The notes beneath the pieces were generated by a model. The model did not search any database, was not told where the DNA came from, and was given only the letters and a program-made list of their open reading frames with translations. Below, in pieces: positions 1-8,493 of a stretch of 64,000 bases of DNA. Both the position numbers and the translations under genes were made by a program. Where the stretch lies: the NCBI RefSeq assembly GCF_010907035.1, contig NZ_QUMK01000017.1, positions 17,090-81,089 of the forward strand, in the 5' to 3' direction. This DNA is from Rhodopseudomonas sp. BR0M22. Its GTDB lineage: Bacteria > Pseudomonadota > Alphaproteobacteria > Rhizobiales > Xanthobacteraceae. The first letter of the stretch is position 1. Every line of letters starts with the position of its first letter.

Positions 1-1
1 C

Positions 2-1255
2 CCGGTGCTGCTGAAGCCGGAGACCGACACCGGCGCACAGGTGATCGTGCAGGGCAAACGCTTCGGCCGGCTCGGCGCGCAGCACTTCCTCGACAAGAAA
101 GCGGCGCTGCTGCCGCATGTGCTCGACAGCTTCGCGCGCCTCGCACGCGAGGCCGACATCGTGCTGGTCGAAGGCGCCGGCTCTCCGGCCGAGATCAATC
201 TCCGTGCCGGCGACATCGCCAATATGGGCTTCGCGCAAGCCGCGAACGTGCCGGTGGTGATCGCCGGCGATATCGAACGCGGCGGCGTGATCGCCAGCCT
301 CGCCGGCACGCATCTCGTGCTCGACGAGGCCGAGCGGGCGCTGGTGAAGGGGTATCTGATCAACAAATTCCGCGGCGACGTGCGGCTGTTCGATCATGGA
401 CTGACGGCGATTACCGAGCTGACCGGCTGGCCGTCGCTCGGCGTGGTGCCGTGGCTGCCGAGCGCGGCGTTACTTCCGGCCGAGGACGCGGTCGATCTCG
501 ACCGGGCGCAGTCCTCGGCCGCCAAGCGCGTCATCGCCGTGCCGATACTGGCGCGGATCGCCAATTTCGACGATCTCGATCCGCTCGGCATGGAGCCCGG
601 CGTCAAGCTGGTGTTCGTGCCGCCGGGCACGCCGATCCCGGCCGAGGCCGACGTGGTGATCATTCCCGGCAGCAAGTCGACGCTCGGCGATCTCGCGTTT
701 ATGCGCGCACAGGGTTGGGACATCGACATCGCCGCCCATGTCCGCCGCGGCGGACACCTGCTCGGGCTGTGCGGCGGCTATCAGATGCTCGGGCGCAGCA
801 TCGCTGATCCCGACGGCGTCGATGGCGTGCCCGGCACGGTCGATGGGCTCGGCCTGCTCGACACGGTCACGATCATGCAGGGCGACAAGTCGACCACGCT
901 GGTCCACGGCACCCATGTGGCGACCGGCGCGCCGGTCGAAGGCTACGAAATTCATCTCGGCCGCACCGAGGGACCGGACTGCGCGCGGCCGGTTGTGACG
1001 ATCGGCGGCCGGCCCGATGGTGCGATCTCGCGCAGCGGCCGAGTGCAGGGCACTTATTTGCACGGCCTGTTCACCAACGACGAGTTTCGCCGCGCCTGGC
1101 TCGCCGGTCTCGGCATCGCCTCGCAGCTCGCCTACGAGTCCCAGATCGAAGCCGCTCTCGATGCGCTGGCCGATCATCTCGAAGCGCATCTCGACGTCGA
1201 GCGGATGGTTGCAATCGCGCGCAGCCGTCAGAGCACCAACGCCAGCGCCGCGTAG
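2..1255 (+). CDS. cobQ: Cobyric acid synthase, 3' part (runs off the left edge)
   Basis: CobQ amidates four carboxamide positions of adenosylcobyrinic acid a,c-diamide in late aerobic B12 synthesis, using glutamine and ATP. The reading frame is open from the first bases, so the true start lies outside the window; about 417 residues are visible. It begins inside the NPVLLKP-DTGAQ segment of the N-terminal ATP-binding domain and continues into a class I glutaminase-like domain with the nucleophile motif GLCGGYQMLG and a late YLHGLF histidine motif. The 3' end overlaps the convergent cobD end by 28 bases. Family assignment is firm; only the 5' truncation by the window limits it. Confidence 0.95.
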   Translation, partial: PVLLKPETDTGAQVIVQGKRFGRLGAQHFLDKKAALLPHVLDSFARLAREADIVLVEGAGSPAEINLRAGDIANMGFAQAANVPVVIAGDIERGGVIASLAGTHLVLDEAERALVKGYLINKFRGDVRLFDHGLTAITELTGWPSLGVVPWLPSAALLPAEDAVDLDRAQSSAAKRVIAVPILARIANFDDLDPLGMEPGVKLVFVPPGTPIPAEADVVIIPGSKSTLGDLAFMRAQGWDIDIAAHVRRGGHLLGLCGGYQMLGRSIADPDGVDGVPGTVDGLGLLDTVTIMQGDKSTTLVHGTHVATGAPVEGYEIHLGRTEGPDCARPVVTIGGRPDGAISRSGRVQGTYLHGLFTNDEFRRAWLAGLGIASQLAYESQIEAALDALADHLEAHLDVERMVAIARSRQSTNASAA

Positions 1256-2199
1256 ATCGCGGCCTGCAGCGCGCAGGCTGCGATCATCACCCGCAGCGCG
1301 CGGCCGATATCGGCAGGCGTCGCCTCGCGGCGCGCCTCTGCGTTGAGATAAGGATCGTCGGTGATCTTGCCGCCGTAGCTGCGCGGGCCGGCCAGCGCGA
1401 CGCCGATCGCCGCAGCCATCGCCGATTCCGGCCAGCCGGCATTGGGCGAGCGATGCTTGCCGGCGTCGCGCCGCATCACCGTGATGGCGGTCTTGACCGA
1501 GCCGCGGACGATCGGTGCCACCAGCGCGATCAGCAGGCCGGATAGCCGTGCCGGAATCAGATTCAGCACGTCGTCGAGCCGCGCTGCGGCCCAGCCGAAC
1601 GAACGGTGCAGCGGCGTCAAATGCCCGATCATCGAATCGGCCGTGTTGATGGTCTTGTAGATCAAAAGACCCGGCAGCCCGAGAAGCGCCAGCCAGAACA
1701 CCGGCGCGACCACGCCGTCGGAAAAATTCTCGGCACTGGATTCGATCGCGGCGCGGCAGACGCCGGCTTCGTCCAGCGTCTGCGGGTCACGGCCGACGAT
1801 CAGCGACACCTTCTCGCGTGCCGCCGTCAGGCCGCCGGCCGCGAAGGCGTCGCGCACGCGTGCGACGTGGTCGTACAGGCTGCGCTGCGCGATCAGCGTC
1901 GCGGCCAGCACGGCCGCGATCACCCAGCCACCCGGCAATTGCCGCAGCGGGGCTTCCAGCAGCAGCCCGACCAGGCCAGCGACCGCGATCAGGAACAGCA
2001 CTGCGACGATGCCGGCGATCTTCTTGGTCCGCTCCGACCAATCGTCGCGATTGAGCGTGCGATCGAGCCAGCCGATCATCGTGCCGAGCAGCACCACCGG
2101 ATGCGCCAGCCGCTTCCACAGCCAGTCGGGATCGCCGATCAGTGCGTCGAGCACGAGTGCGACCACGACGATCAGCAGCGCGTGGGAATCCAACAGCAT
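1228..2199 (-). CDS. cobD: Adenosylcobinamide-phosphate synthase (CobD/CbiB)
   Basis: Integral membrane enzyme that joins adenosylcobyric acid to aminopropanol (phosphate), giving adenosylcobinamide (phosphate). At 323 residues it has the usual family length. It shows hydrophobic segments at the N-terminus and near residues 60-110, and the conserved SSAENFSDGVVAPVFW and NTADSMIGH motifs. The ATG lies one base after the stop of the upstream btuF-like gene (TGA-C-ATG), so the two are almost certainly co-transcribed and translationally coupled. It converges on cobQ with a 28-base overlap. Confidence 0.95.
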   Translation of the reverse strand: MLLDSHALLIVVVALVLDALIGDPDWLWKRLAHPVVLLGTMIGWLDRTLNRDDWSERTKKIAGIVAVLFLIAVAGLVGLLLEAPLRQLPGGWVIAAVLAATLIAQRSLYDHVARVRDAFAAGGLTAAREKVSLIVGRDPQTLDEAGVCRAAIESSAENFSDGVVAPVFWLALLGLPGLLIYKTINTADSMIGHLTPLHRSFGWAAARLDDVLNLIPARLSGLLIALVAPIVRGSVKTAITVMRRDAGKHRSPNAGWPESAMAAAIGVALAGPRSYGGKITDDPYLNAEARREATPADIGRALRVMIAACALQAAIYAALALVL

Positions 2200-2200
2200 G

Positions 2201-3016
2201 TCATCGCTCCACGCGAGTGAGTTCGTCGGTCAGCCGATCGAGTGCGTCGGCGAGCATCGGCCCGCCGCACACGGTCAGCCGCTCCGGCACCGTAATGCGC
2301 TTCGACGGCGGATAGAAGCGTTGCAGCGCGGGATGCAGCACGAAGGCGCGGCCCTCGTCCTCGGCGAAATCGCTGTCGTCCGTGATCAGCAGAAAGTCTG
2401 GTCGCAGCGCCACCACCGCTTCGAGCGAGGTGAAACCGCCGTTTCTGAATCCGAGCCCGCCGGCGGCGTTGCGCAGACCGACGATGTCGAGCAGCGACGA
2501 GATCAGGCTGTCGCGGCCCGACACCCAGCCGCGACGCGCCAGCGGCAGCACGGTCAGTCGCGTCCGCGATGCGGCTTGTTTGGCGCGCGCCACTGCGGCG
2601 TCGATCCGGGCGCTCGCCGCTGCGGCGCGCTCCGGATGGCCGAGCAGATCGGCCATCTGCCGGATCTGCGCCTTGGCGTCATCGATCGTCTTGACCGAAT
2701 CGAATTCGACGACGCGCTGGCCCATCTGCTTGAGCAGTTCGCGCGTGGCCCGCTTGGTGAACTTGCCGCCGACCACCAAATCCGGTTTCAGCATCAGCGC
2801 GTCTTCGGCGCCGCCCGACAGCCGCGGATACCGTGCAGCCTCGGCGGCGAGGAACGAACGCGCCGCGTCGCGTGCATAGGGGCTGAGGCCGAGGATCTGA
2901 TCGGGATCGGCGAGTGTCAGCAGCAACTGATCGGTGCAGGTGTTGATCGACACCACCGTGGGCGCCGCGGCTGCGCTCGCGGCGTCTGTCAGGCTTGCAA
3001 CTAACAGCATCATCAT
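2201..3016 (-). CDS. btuF: Periplasmic cobalamin-type substrate-binding protein (BtuF-like)
   Basis: Class III periplasmic binding protein, probably the corrinoid receptor for the BtuCD-like transporter encoded at 4078-5879. The chosen ATG at 3016 gives 271 residues opening with a short hydrophobic leader (MMMLLVASLTDAASAAA) and then the typical first strand VVSINTCTDQLLLTLAD. The helical backbone region and a GGKFTKRATRELL segment follow. The frame stays open far upstream (to 4093) but that part is antisense to cobC and has no binding-protein features, so the short start is preferred. Substrate (cobalamin rather than a ferric chelate) is inferred from the neighbours. Confidence 0.82.
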   Translation of the reverse strand: MMMLLVASLTDAASAAAAPTVVSINTCTDQLLLTLADPDQILGLSPYARDAARSFLAAEAARYPRLSGGAEDALMLKPDLVVGGKFTKRATRELLKQMGQRVVEFDSVKTIDDAKAQIRQMADLLGHPERAAAASARIDAAVARAKQAASRTRLTVLPLARRGWVSGRDSLISSLLDIVGLRNAAGGLGFRNGGFTSLEAVVALRPDFLLITDDSDFAEDEGRAFVLHPALQRFYPPSKRITVPERLTVCGGPMLADALDRLTDELTRVER

Positions 3017-3070
3017 TCCGGCTAAAACGCCGCCGAGCCTCTCGCGCTTTGGCCGCGATGGTGGCAAGAG

Positions 3071-4066
3071 GTGGCGATGAAGCACGGTGGCGATCTTACA
3101 GCGGCGATGGCACGGCACGGCGGCGATGCCGCCGACTGGCTCGAACTTTCCACCGGCATCAATCCGCGATCCTGGCCGATCCCGACCATCGATGCGGACG
3201 CTTGGCAGCGTCTGCCGTCGCAGGCCGACGAGACCGCGCTGTGCGATGCCGCGCGCCTTGCCTACGAGGTGCCCGATGAGTCCGGCATCGTCGCTGCAGC
3301 CGGCACGCAGGCGCTGATCCAATGGCTGCCGCAACTGGCCGCGCCCGGCGGTGTCGCGATCGTCGGTCCGACTTACGCCGAGCACGCGCTGGCGTGGCGC
3401 AACGCCGGCCGCGAACTCGTCGGCATCGCCTCGCTGGACGACATTCCCGAGCAGGCGCGCCACGTCGTGGTGGTGAATCCGAACAATCCCGATGGCCGCA
3501 TCGTCGAGCACGACAGCTTGCGGCGCGCCGCGGCGCAACTGCGCCGGCGGGGCGGCTGGCTGGTGATCGACGAAGCGTTCGCCGATGTCGACCCGCCGAT
3601 CGGCGCTGCGGCGCTGACTCCGGAATTGCCGATCGTGGTGTTGCGGTCGTTCGGCAAGTTCTACGGCCTTGCCGGTGTGCGACTCGGATTCGCCATCGCG
3701 GGTGAGGCGATTGCGCGCCGGATCGCATTGGCGCTCGGGCCGTGGAGCTGTTCCGGGCCGGCGCTGCGGATCGGGGCTGCGGCGCTGCGCGATCGGGCCT
3801 GGGCGATGGAAACCCGCGACGAATTGCGCGAACAGGCCACCCGGCTCGACGAGGTGCTGCGCGGCGGCGGGCTCGACATCGTCGGCGGGACGCCGCTGTT
3901 CCGGCTCGCGCGTCATCCCGAGGCGTATCGATTGCACGAGATGCTGGCGAGGCAGCGGATCTGGTGTCGCAGGTTCGACTGGGCCGACGATCTGCTCAGG
4001 TTCGGCCTGCCCGGCGATGCCGCCGGGCTCGATCGGCTCGCTGCAGCACTGGCCGCGCCGCTCTAG
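3071..4066 (+). CDS. cobC: Threonine-phosphate decarboxylase / CobC-type aminotransferase-fold enzyme
   Basis: PLP-dependent fold-type I protein (331 residues) of the CobC family. In the family it decarboxylates L-threonine-O-3-phosphate to the aminopropanol phosphate that CobD attaches. It starts with the characteristic HGGDL and STGINP motifs. Further on are VNPNNPDG, the VIDEAF aspartate of the PLP site and the RSFGKFYGLAGVRLG lysine region. A second ATG (3077) directly precedes KHGGDL and is an equally good start. It is divergent from btuF across about 55 bases and convergent with the ABC ATPase gene, which ends 12 bases downstream. Confidence 0.93.
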   Translation: MAMKHGGDLTAAMARHGGDAADWLELSTGINPRSWPIPTIDADAWQRLPSQADETALCDAARLAYEVPDESGIVAAAGTQALIQWLPQLAAPGGVAIVGPTYAEHALAWRNAGRELVGIASLDDIPEQARHVVVVNPNNPDGRIVEHDSLRRAAAQLRRRGGWLVIDEAFADVDPPIGAAALTPELPIVVLRSFGKFYGLAGVRLGFAIAGEAIARRIALALGPWSCSGPALRIGAAALRDRAWAMETRDELREQATRLDEVLRGGGLDIVGGTPLFRLARHPEAYRLHEMLARQRIWCRRFDWADDLLRFGLPGDAAGLDRLAAALAAPL

Positions 4067-4077
4067 CGGCGGCACCG

Positions 4078-4857
4078 TCAGGTTCCGGACCACGGCAGGA
4101 TCACGCCGCTGTCCTGGTACTGCGCCCGGTAGGCGCTGACGCGAAACACCTGCTGCATGATCTCGTCCGACAGCGCGTCATTGGGCGTTCCGTGAGCCGC
4201 CAGTGCGCCGCTCGCCATCACCAGTACGGTGTCGGCGAACCGGGCGGCGCTGCCCAGATCGTGGGTGACGACGATCACCAGGGTGCCGGCATCGGCGGTG
4301 GTGCGCAAGGTCTGCATCACGTCGAGCTGATAGCGCGGATCGAGCGAGGCGGTCGGCTCGTCGGCGAGCACCACCGGCGCCTCCAGCGCCAGCACGCGGG
4401 CGAGCGCCACCCGGCTGCGTTCGCCGCCCGACAGTTCGGTGACGATGCGGTCCGCGAACTGGGTGACGTCGGTGACCGCCATCGCCCGATCGACCGCCTC
4501 GGCATCCAGCGGCGACAGCCAGGCCGGATCTGTGGCGCCGTGTGGAAACCGCCCCAGCGCGACAACGTCGCGCACCGGCAGCGGCCAATGCACCAGATGG
4601 CCCTGCGGCAGATAGCCGAACCGCTTGGCGCGCTCGCGCAGCGCCAGGCTCGCCAGCGAATCGCCGCCGATGGTGATCTCGCCCTGCGACTCGATCAGGC
4701 CGGCGAGGGCGCGCAGCAGCGTGGTCTTGCCGGCGCCGTTCGGTCCGACCAGTGCCACCAGATGGCCGCGGGTCAGATCGAGCGAGACACCGCGCAGCAC
4801 GTCGCGGCCGGACAACGTCACGGCGAGGTCGCGTGCGGTTAGGAAAGCGGCGCTCAT
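4078..4857 (-). CDS. btuD: ABC transporter ATPase, cobalamin/iron-siderophore type (BtuD/FecE-like)
   Basis: Cytoplasmic ATPase of a class II importer, 259 residues. Walker A GPNGAGKT lies at residues 38-45, the signature LSGGERSRVALAR is in the middle, and the Walker B aspartate is in the segment VVLADEPTASLDP. Its start overlaps the permease stop by 4 bases (4854-4857), so it is translationally coupled. It is the last gene of the unit headed by the B12 riboswitch. The cobalamin assignment rests on that riboswitch and the neighbouring cob genes; the family alone would also allow an iron chelate. Confidence 0.88.
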   Translation of the reverse strand: MSAAFLTARDLAVTLSGRDVLRGVSLDLTRGHLVALVGPNGAGKTTLLRALAGLIESQGEITIGGDSLASLALRERAKRFGYLPQGHLVHWPLPVRDVVALGRFPHGATDPAWLSPLDAEAVDRAMAVTDVTQFADRIVTELSGGERSRVALARVLALEAPVVLADEPTASLDPRYQLDVMQTLRTTADAGTLVIVVTHDLGSAARFADTVLVMASGALAAHGTPNDALSDEIMQQVFRVSAYRAQYQDSGVILPWSGT

Positions 4858-5879
4858 GCGACGCCTCCACCGAGCGCGCGGCGCTCGCGCACGATCAGAT
4901 ACAGGAAGAACGGCACGCCGATGATCGAGGTCAGGACGCCGACCTTGATGTCGGAGGACGCCGGGATCAGCCGCACCGCGATGTCGGCGGCGAGCAGCAG
5001 CGCCGCGCCGGCGAGTGCGCTCGGCAGCAGTACGCGGGCCGGATCGTGGCCGATCAGGGGACGTACCAGATGCGGCGCGACCAGGCCGATAAAGCCGATC
5101 GTGCCCGACACCGAGACGGCGCCGCCGACGCCGAGCGCGGTGCCGGCGATCACGATCAGCCGCAGCCGGGCGACGTCCACGCCGAGGCTCTGCGCGGTTT
5201 CTTCGCCCAAGCTGAGGGCACGGAACGCGGCGCGCTGGCTGAACAGCAGCACGCCGCCGGCGACGATGAACGGCAGCGCCAGCACGACATGGCGGAAGCT
5301 GCGGTCCTCCAGCGAGCCGAGCAGCCAGAACGCGATTTCCAGGCTGGCGAACGGATTGGCCGACAGGTTCATCACCAGTGCGGTGGCGGCGCCGGCGAGG
5401 GCGGAGATCGCCAGACCTGCCAGGATCAAGAGCAGCAGGCTGGCGTTGCGGCCGGCGACCGCGAGCAGCACGAACACAGAGACGAACGCCATCGTGATCG
5501 CCGCGGCCGGCAGCGCGAACGAGCGCACGTCGGCGAGCCCGAGCGAGATGATCAGCACGGCGCCGAACGCGGCCGATTGCGGCGCGCCGAACAGCGACGG
5601 CGACGCCAGCGGGTTGCGCAGCAGGCCCTGCAGCGCTGCGCCGGACAGGCCCAGAATGCCGCCGATGGCGAGGGCCAGGATGGTGCGCGGCAGCCGTATC
5701 TCCTGCACGATGATCTGCTGCACCTCGCCGCCGAGGCCGGCCAGCGCTTGCACCACGGTGAGCGGCGACAGCTTGACCGGTCCCACGGCAAGCGATCCGA
5801 TCGCCAGCATGGCCACAAGCACCGCGAGCGCGGCGGTGACGGCCGCCGCGCTCGAATTCGATCCGGAACGTCGGGTCAT
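4854..5879 (-). CDS. btuC: ABC transporter permease, cobalamin/iron-siderophore type (BtuC/FecD-like)
   Basis: Polytopic inner-membrane subunit of the FecCD family, 341 residues with about ten hydrophobic segments. Family landmarks are RLPRTILALAIGGILGLSGAALQG, then NPLASPSLFGAPQSA, and near the C-terminus the GTIGFIGLVAPHLVRPLIGHD coupling-helix region that contacts the ATPase. It lies 7 bases after the NiCoT gene and overlaps the ATPase gene by 4 bases, so the three form one riboswitch-led transcription unit. Confidence 0.9.
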   Translation of the reverse strand: MTRRSGSNSSAAAVTAALAVLVAMLAIGSLAVGPVKLSPLTVVQALAGLGGEVQQIIVQEIRLPRTILALAIGGILGLSGAALQGLLRNPLASPSLFGAPQSAAFGAVLIISLGLADVRSFALPAAAITMAFVSVFVLLAVAGRNASLLLLILAGLAISALAGAATALVMNLSANPFASLEIAFWLLGSLEDRSFRHVVLALPFIVAGGVLLFSQRAAFRALSLGEETAQSLGVDVARLRLIVIAGTALGVGGAVSVSGTIGFIGLVAPHLVRPLIGHDPARVLLPSALAGAALLLAADIAVRLIPASSDIKVGVLTSIIGVPFFLYLIVRERRALGGGVA

Positions 5880-5886
5880 ACCGCGC

Positions 5887-6945
5887 TCATTTCTGCACGG
5901 TCGCGGCGGCCTGGTCGAGCCGGTGATAGCCGTTGAGGCGATAGATGATGGTGGAGACGATCCAGCTCGCCACGAACAGCGCCACGATGCCGTAGCCGAG
6001 TGCGCCGAAATTGGAGTTGAGCTCTTCGATCCACTCCCAGAACGCGCCTTCGAGATGGAAGCGCCCGGCGAGCAGCCCGAGCGTCTCGATGCCGCCGATC
6101 AGCAGCGCCACCAGCACCGAGACCGTCGTGATGGTCATGTTGTAGTACAGCTTGCGGACCGGGTTACGATACGCCCAGCCATAGGCGCCGAGCATCAGCA
6201 CGCCGTCGAGGGTGTCGACCAGGGTCATGCCGGCCGCGAACAGCGCCGGGAACACCAGGATCGACCAGTGCGAAATGTTGCCGGAGGCGTTCGCGGCCAG
6301 CCCGAACAGGCTGATCTCGCTGGCGGTCTCGAAGCCGAGCGCGAACAGCAGCCCGATCGGAAACAGCTGCCAGCTCTTGGAGACGAAGCGGAACAGCGGC
6401 CGGAACAGCCGCGCCAGCCAGCCGCGCTGCTGCAGCAGCTCGTTGATGTCGTCGTCGTGCACGACCTCGCCGGCCTTGGCCTTCTTGAACGCGCGATACA
6501 CGCCGCTCAGCACCGACAGGTTGGCGATGGCGATCGCGAACAGGAACAGCGCCGACGCCGAGGTGCCGATCACCCCGCCGATCTCGCGATAGCCCGAGAA
6601 CCGCTCGGTCAGAGAATTGGCCGCGATCGCGATCGCCAGCGACGCCACCAGCACCACGGTGGAATGGCCGAGCGCGAAGAACAGCCCGACCGTCACCGGC
6701 CGCTTGCCTTCCTGCATCAGTTTGCGGGTGACGTTGTCGATCGCCGCGATGTGGTCGGCATCGAGCGCGTGGCGCAGGCCGAGGCTGTAAGCTAGTACCG
6801 CCGTGCCGATCAGCACCGGCTCGCCGGCGAAGGCGGTAAGCGCCCAGGCCCAGGCGGCGAGGTTGGCGAGCACCAGTCCGCCGAGCACGGCGATCAGGCG
6901 GACACGGAATCCATCGGAAGAAGCGGGCAGAACGAGTTCGGTCAT
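5887..6945 (-). CDS. NiCoT-family nickel/cobalt permease (HoxN/NixA type)
   Basis: Secondary transporter for Co2+ or Ni2+, 352 residues. The metal-selectivity signature RHALDADHIAAIDN (HX4DH) lies in the second membrane segment and is followed by the FFALGHSTVV and LGFETASEI family motifs. About eight membrane segments with a charged loop in the middle are seen. It is the first gene after the cobalamin riboswitch. This context points to cobalt for B12 synthesis rather than nickel for hydrogenase or urease, but residues alone do not settle the metal. Confidence 0.93.
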   Translation of the reverse strand: MTELVLPASSDGFRVRLIAVLGGLVLANLAAWAWALTAFAGEPVLIGTAVLAYSLGLRHALDADHIAAIDNVTRKLMQEGKRPVTVGLFFALGHSTVVLVASLAIAIAANSLTERFSGYREIGGVIGTSASALFLFAIAIANLSVLSGVYRAFKKAKAGEVVHDDDINELLQQRGWLARLFRPLFRFVSKSWQLFPIGLLFALGFETASEISLFGLAANASGNISHWSILVFPALFAAGMTLVDTLDGVLMLGAYGWAYRNPVRKLYYNMTITTVSVLVALLIGGIETLGLLAGRFHLEGAFWEWIEELNSNFGALGYGIVALFVASWIVSTIIYRLNGYHRLDQAAATVQK

Positions 6946-7027
6946 GGCGGTCTCCGGCCGGTGAGCAGCATCCTGTCACCTGTGCGGCGGACCGCTCCAG
7001 CCGCGCGCGCCGCACGGTGGAAGATGA

Positions 7028-7216
7028 CGTGCTCAGGCCGGTCTCCTGGCTCACGGGTCGTCGCAATCCTTCGCCTTCCCGGGCTGTCGCCCAGTGGCCG
7101 ATTGAAGGATCGCTCGCCGCTCACAGTTGCGGGCGCAGCGCCGGATTTGGGCTTGGCTGTCAAAGCGTGCGGCCCGCACCGGCTTCCCTGTGCCGGACGA
7201 TTCCCGGCACACCTGA
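7028..7216 (-). promoter_or_regulatory. Cobalamin (AdoCbl) riboswitch
   Basis: Read on the minus strand, the region shows the conserved class I cobalamin-riboswitch blocks in order: GGGAAGCCGGTGCG, GCAACTGTGAGCGG, GGCCACTGGG, CGGGAAGGC and the B12 box GAGCCAGGAGACC. The 3' end lies about 80 bases before the ATG of the Ni/Co permease. Expected effect is repression of the permease-BtuCD unit when adenosylcobalamin is plentiful. Outer limits are approximate because the P1 stem was not folded. Confidence 0.95.
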
Positions 7217-7282
7217 ACGGGCGCGATCAAATGGAAGCGGGCCAGCTTTGTCAATCGCCGCCTTGGTCGGGCGGCCGACGGT

Positions 7283-7606
7283 TCACGCCGGTGTGCTGAG
7301 CTTCAGCCCGATCATGCCGGCCACGATCATCGACAGGCACAGCACACGGACGCCGCTGGCCGGCTCACCGTACAGCGCCATGCCGACCACGATGCTGCCG
7401 GCGGCACCGATTCCGGTCCACACCGCATAGGCGGTGCCGAACGGCAGCGATTTCAGCGCGATGCTCATCAGGCCGAAGCTGGCCAGGATGGCGGCCAAGG
7501 TCACGACCGCGGGCCAGAACCGGGTGAAGCCCTCGGAGTGCTTCAGTCCCAGCGCCCAGACGATCTCCATCAGGCCCGCGGCAAACAGCGCGAGCCAGCC
7601 GGTCAT
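7283..7606 (-). CDS. gdx: SMR-family guanidinium exporter (Gdx/SugE)
   Basis: Small multidrug-resistance type antiporter, 107 residues with four membrane helices. Helix 1 carries the essential glutamate in MEIVWALGLKHSEGF, and the segment SLPFGTAYAVWTGIGAAGS matches the Gdx/SugE branch rather than EmrE. Gdx proteins export guanidinium with proton exchange and tolerate some small quaternary ammonium ions. The ATG overlaps the stop of btaB by 4 bases (7603-7606), so it is translated in tandem with a betaine-lipid methyltransferase. No guanidine riboswitch was seen in front of it. Confidence 0.92.
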   Translation of the reverse strand: MTGWLALFAAGLMEIVWALGLKHSEGFTRFWPAVVTLAAILASFGLMSIALKSLPFGTAYAVWTGIGAAGSIVVGMALYGEPASGVRVLCLSMIVAGMIGLKLSTPA

Positions 7607-8340
7607 GGCTTCCTGCGCGGCGGCAGCGTCAGCACGGCGGCTTGCGCATAGCCGCGATACGGTCGGTCGAACCGCAGGCCGGCCCCTGTGCGGGCCGCGA
7701 CCTGCATCAGCACGGCTTCCAGACTGTCGCGCGGGGTGACGTCGAACAGCGTCAGCCAGCGTCGCAGCAGGTTGCGGGCCACGGAAGGCAGGCCGCGCTG
7801 GTCACCGAAATCGACGATGTGCAGCTTGCCGCCCGGCTTCAGATTGGCCACGGCGCGATCGATCACCGCGGTCCAGTCCGGGATCATCGACAGGCTGTAG
7901 GAGATCATGACGTGGTCGAAGCTGACCGCCTGGCCGAACACCGCCTGCGCGGTAAACGCCGTGGCGTCGCCATGCGCGACCTTGACCCGCGACATCAGTC
8001 CGGCGCCTTCGATCGAACTGATCGCAGAGGTCAGCATCTCGGTCGAGACGTCGAGACCATAGAACTTCGCATCGCGGTATTGCGTCGCCGCCTGGATCAG
8101 GTTGCGGCCGGTGCCGCAGCCGACTTCCAGCACGGTCTCGCCGGCCTTCGGCTGCAGCTCGGTAATGAGTTGATCGCGGCCGAGCAGATAGTAACGGCGG
8201 GTCAGATCGTAGATGTGGCGTTGATAGCGGTACATCCGATTCATGCGCGAGGTCGCGTCGACCGGCCACGCCGGATCGACGGCGAGCTCGGGGTGCGTCA
8301 GCTCGGTGCGCGGAAGGTCGGTGCGAGTGAGCGTCGTCAT
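7603..8340 (-). CDS. btaB: SAM-dependent N-methyltransferase for betaine lipid (BtaB)
   Basis: Class I methyltransferase, 245 residues from the ATG at 8340, with the SAM motif VLEVGCGTGRN and a GLDVSTEML acidic loop. BtaB trimethylates diacylglyceryl-homoserine to the phosphorus-free betaine lipid DGTS. The divergent neighbour 8494-9717 is BtaA, the enzyme that makes the homoserine ether, which fixes the assignment. A TTG start at 8406 would add 22 residues without homology features and is less likely. A Pho-box-like site lies 49-66 bases upstream of the ATG, on the btaB side of the divergent region. Confidence 0.88.
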   Translation of the reverse strand: MTTLTRTDLPRTELTHPELAVDPAWPVDATSRMNRMYRYQRHIYDLTRRYYLLGRDQLITELQPKAGETVLEVGCGTGRNLIQAATQYRDAKFYGLDVSTEMLTSAISSIEGAGLMSRVKVAHGDATAFTAQAVFGQAVSFDHVMISYSLSMIPDWTAVIDRAVANLKPGGKLHIVDFGDQRGLPSVARNLLRRWLTLFDVTPRDSLEAVLMQVAARTGAGLRFDRPYRGYAQAAVLTLPPRRKP

Positions 8341-8388
8341 GGCCTGCCACCCTGGTTCGGCATCATCCGCCTTCCATCGCGGTTTCTG

Positions 8389-8406
8389 GCGACAGGGTGA
8401 TGACAA
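8389..8406 (-). promoter_or_regulatory. Candidate Pho box in the btaB/btaA divergent region
   Basis: On the minus strand the site reads TTGTCAT-CACC-CTGTCGC: two 7-mers with a 4-base spacer, the geometry of the PhoB site CTGTCAT-N4-CTGTCAT, with 11 of 14 positions matching by eye. It faces btaB and ends 49 bases before its ATG. Betaine-lipid genes are known to be induced by phosphate limitation in related bacteria, so the position makes sense. Binding is not shown here. Confidence 0.55.
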
Positions 8407-8493
8407 AGGCGGTGCTGCTGATCAGGTCCGGCGCTGTCGCAAAACTGCAGCGTTGCCCGGCTAATTTGGATCGATTGCCGAGTCGAGGATTTG

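Noticed and set aside
3017..4093. Long minus-strand open frame extending the BtuF-like gene upstream
   Set aside because: It is antisense to cobC, has no binding-protein features, and a signal-peptide start exists at 3016.
4752..6795. Long plus-strand open frames over the ABC permease and NiCoT genes
   Set aside because: Shadow frames: the minus strand encodes conserved membrane proteins with intact motifs.
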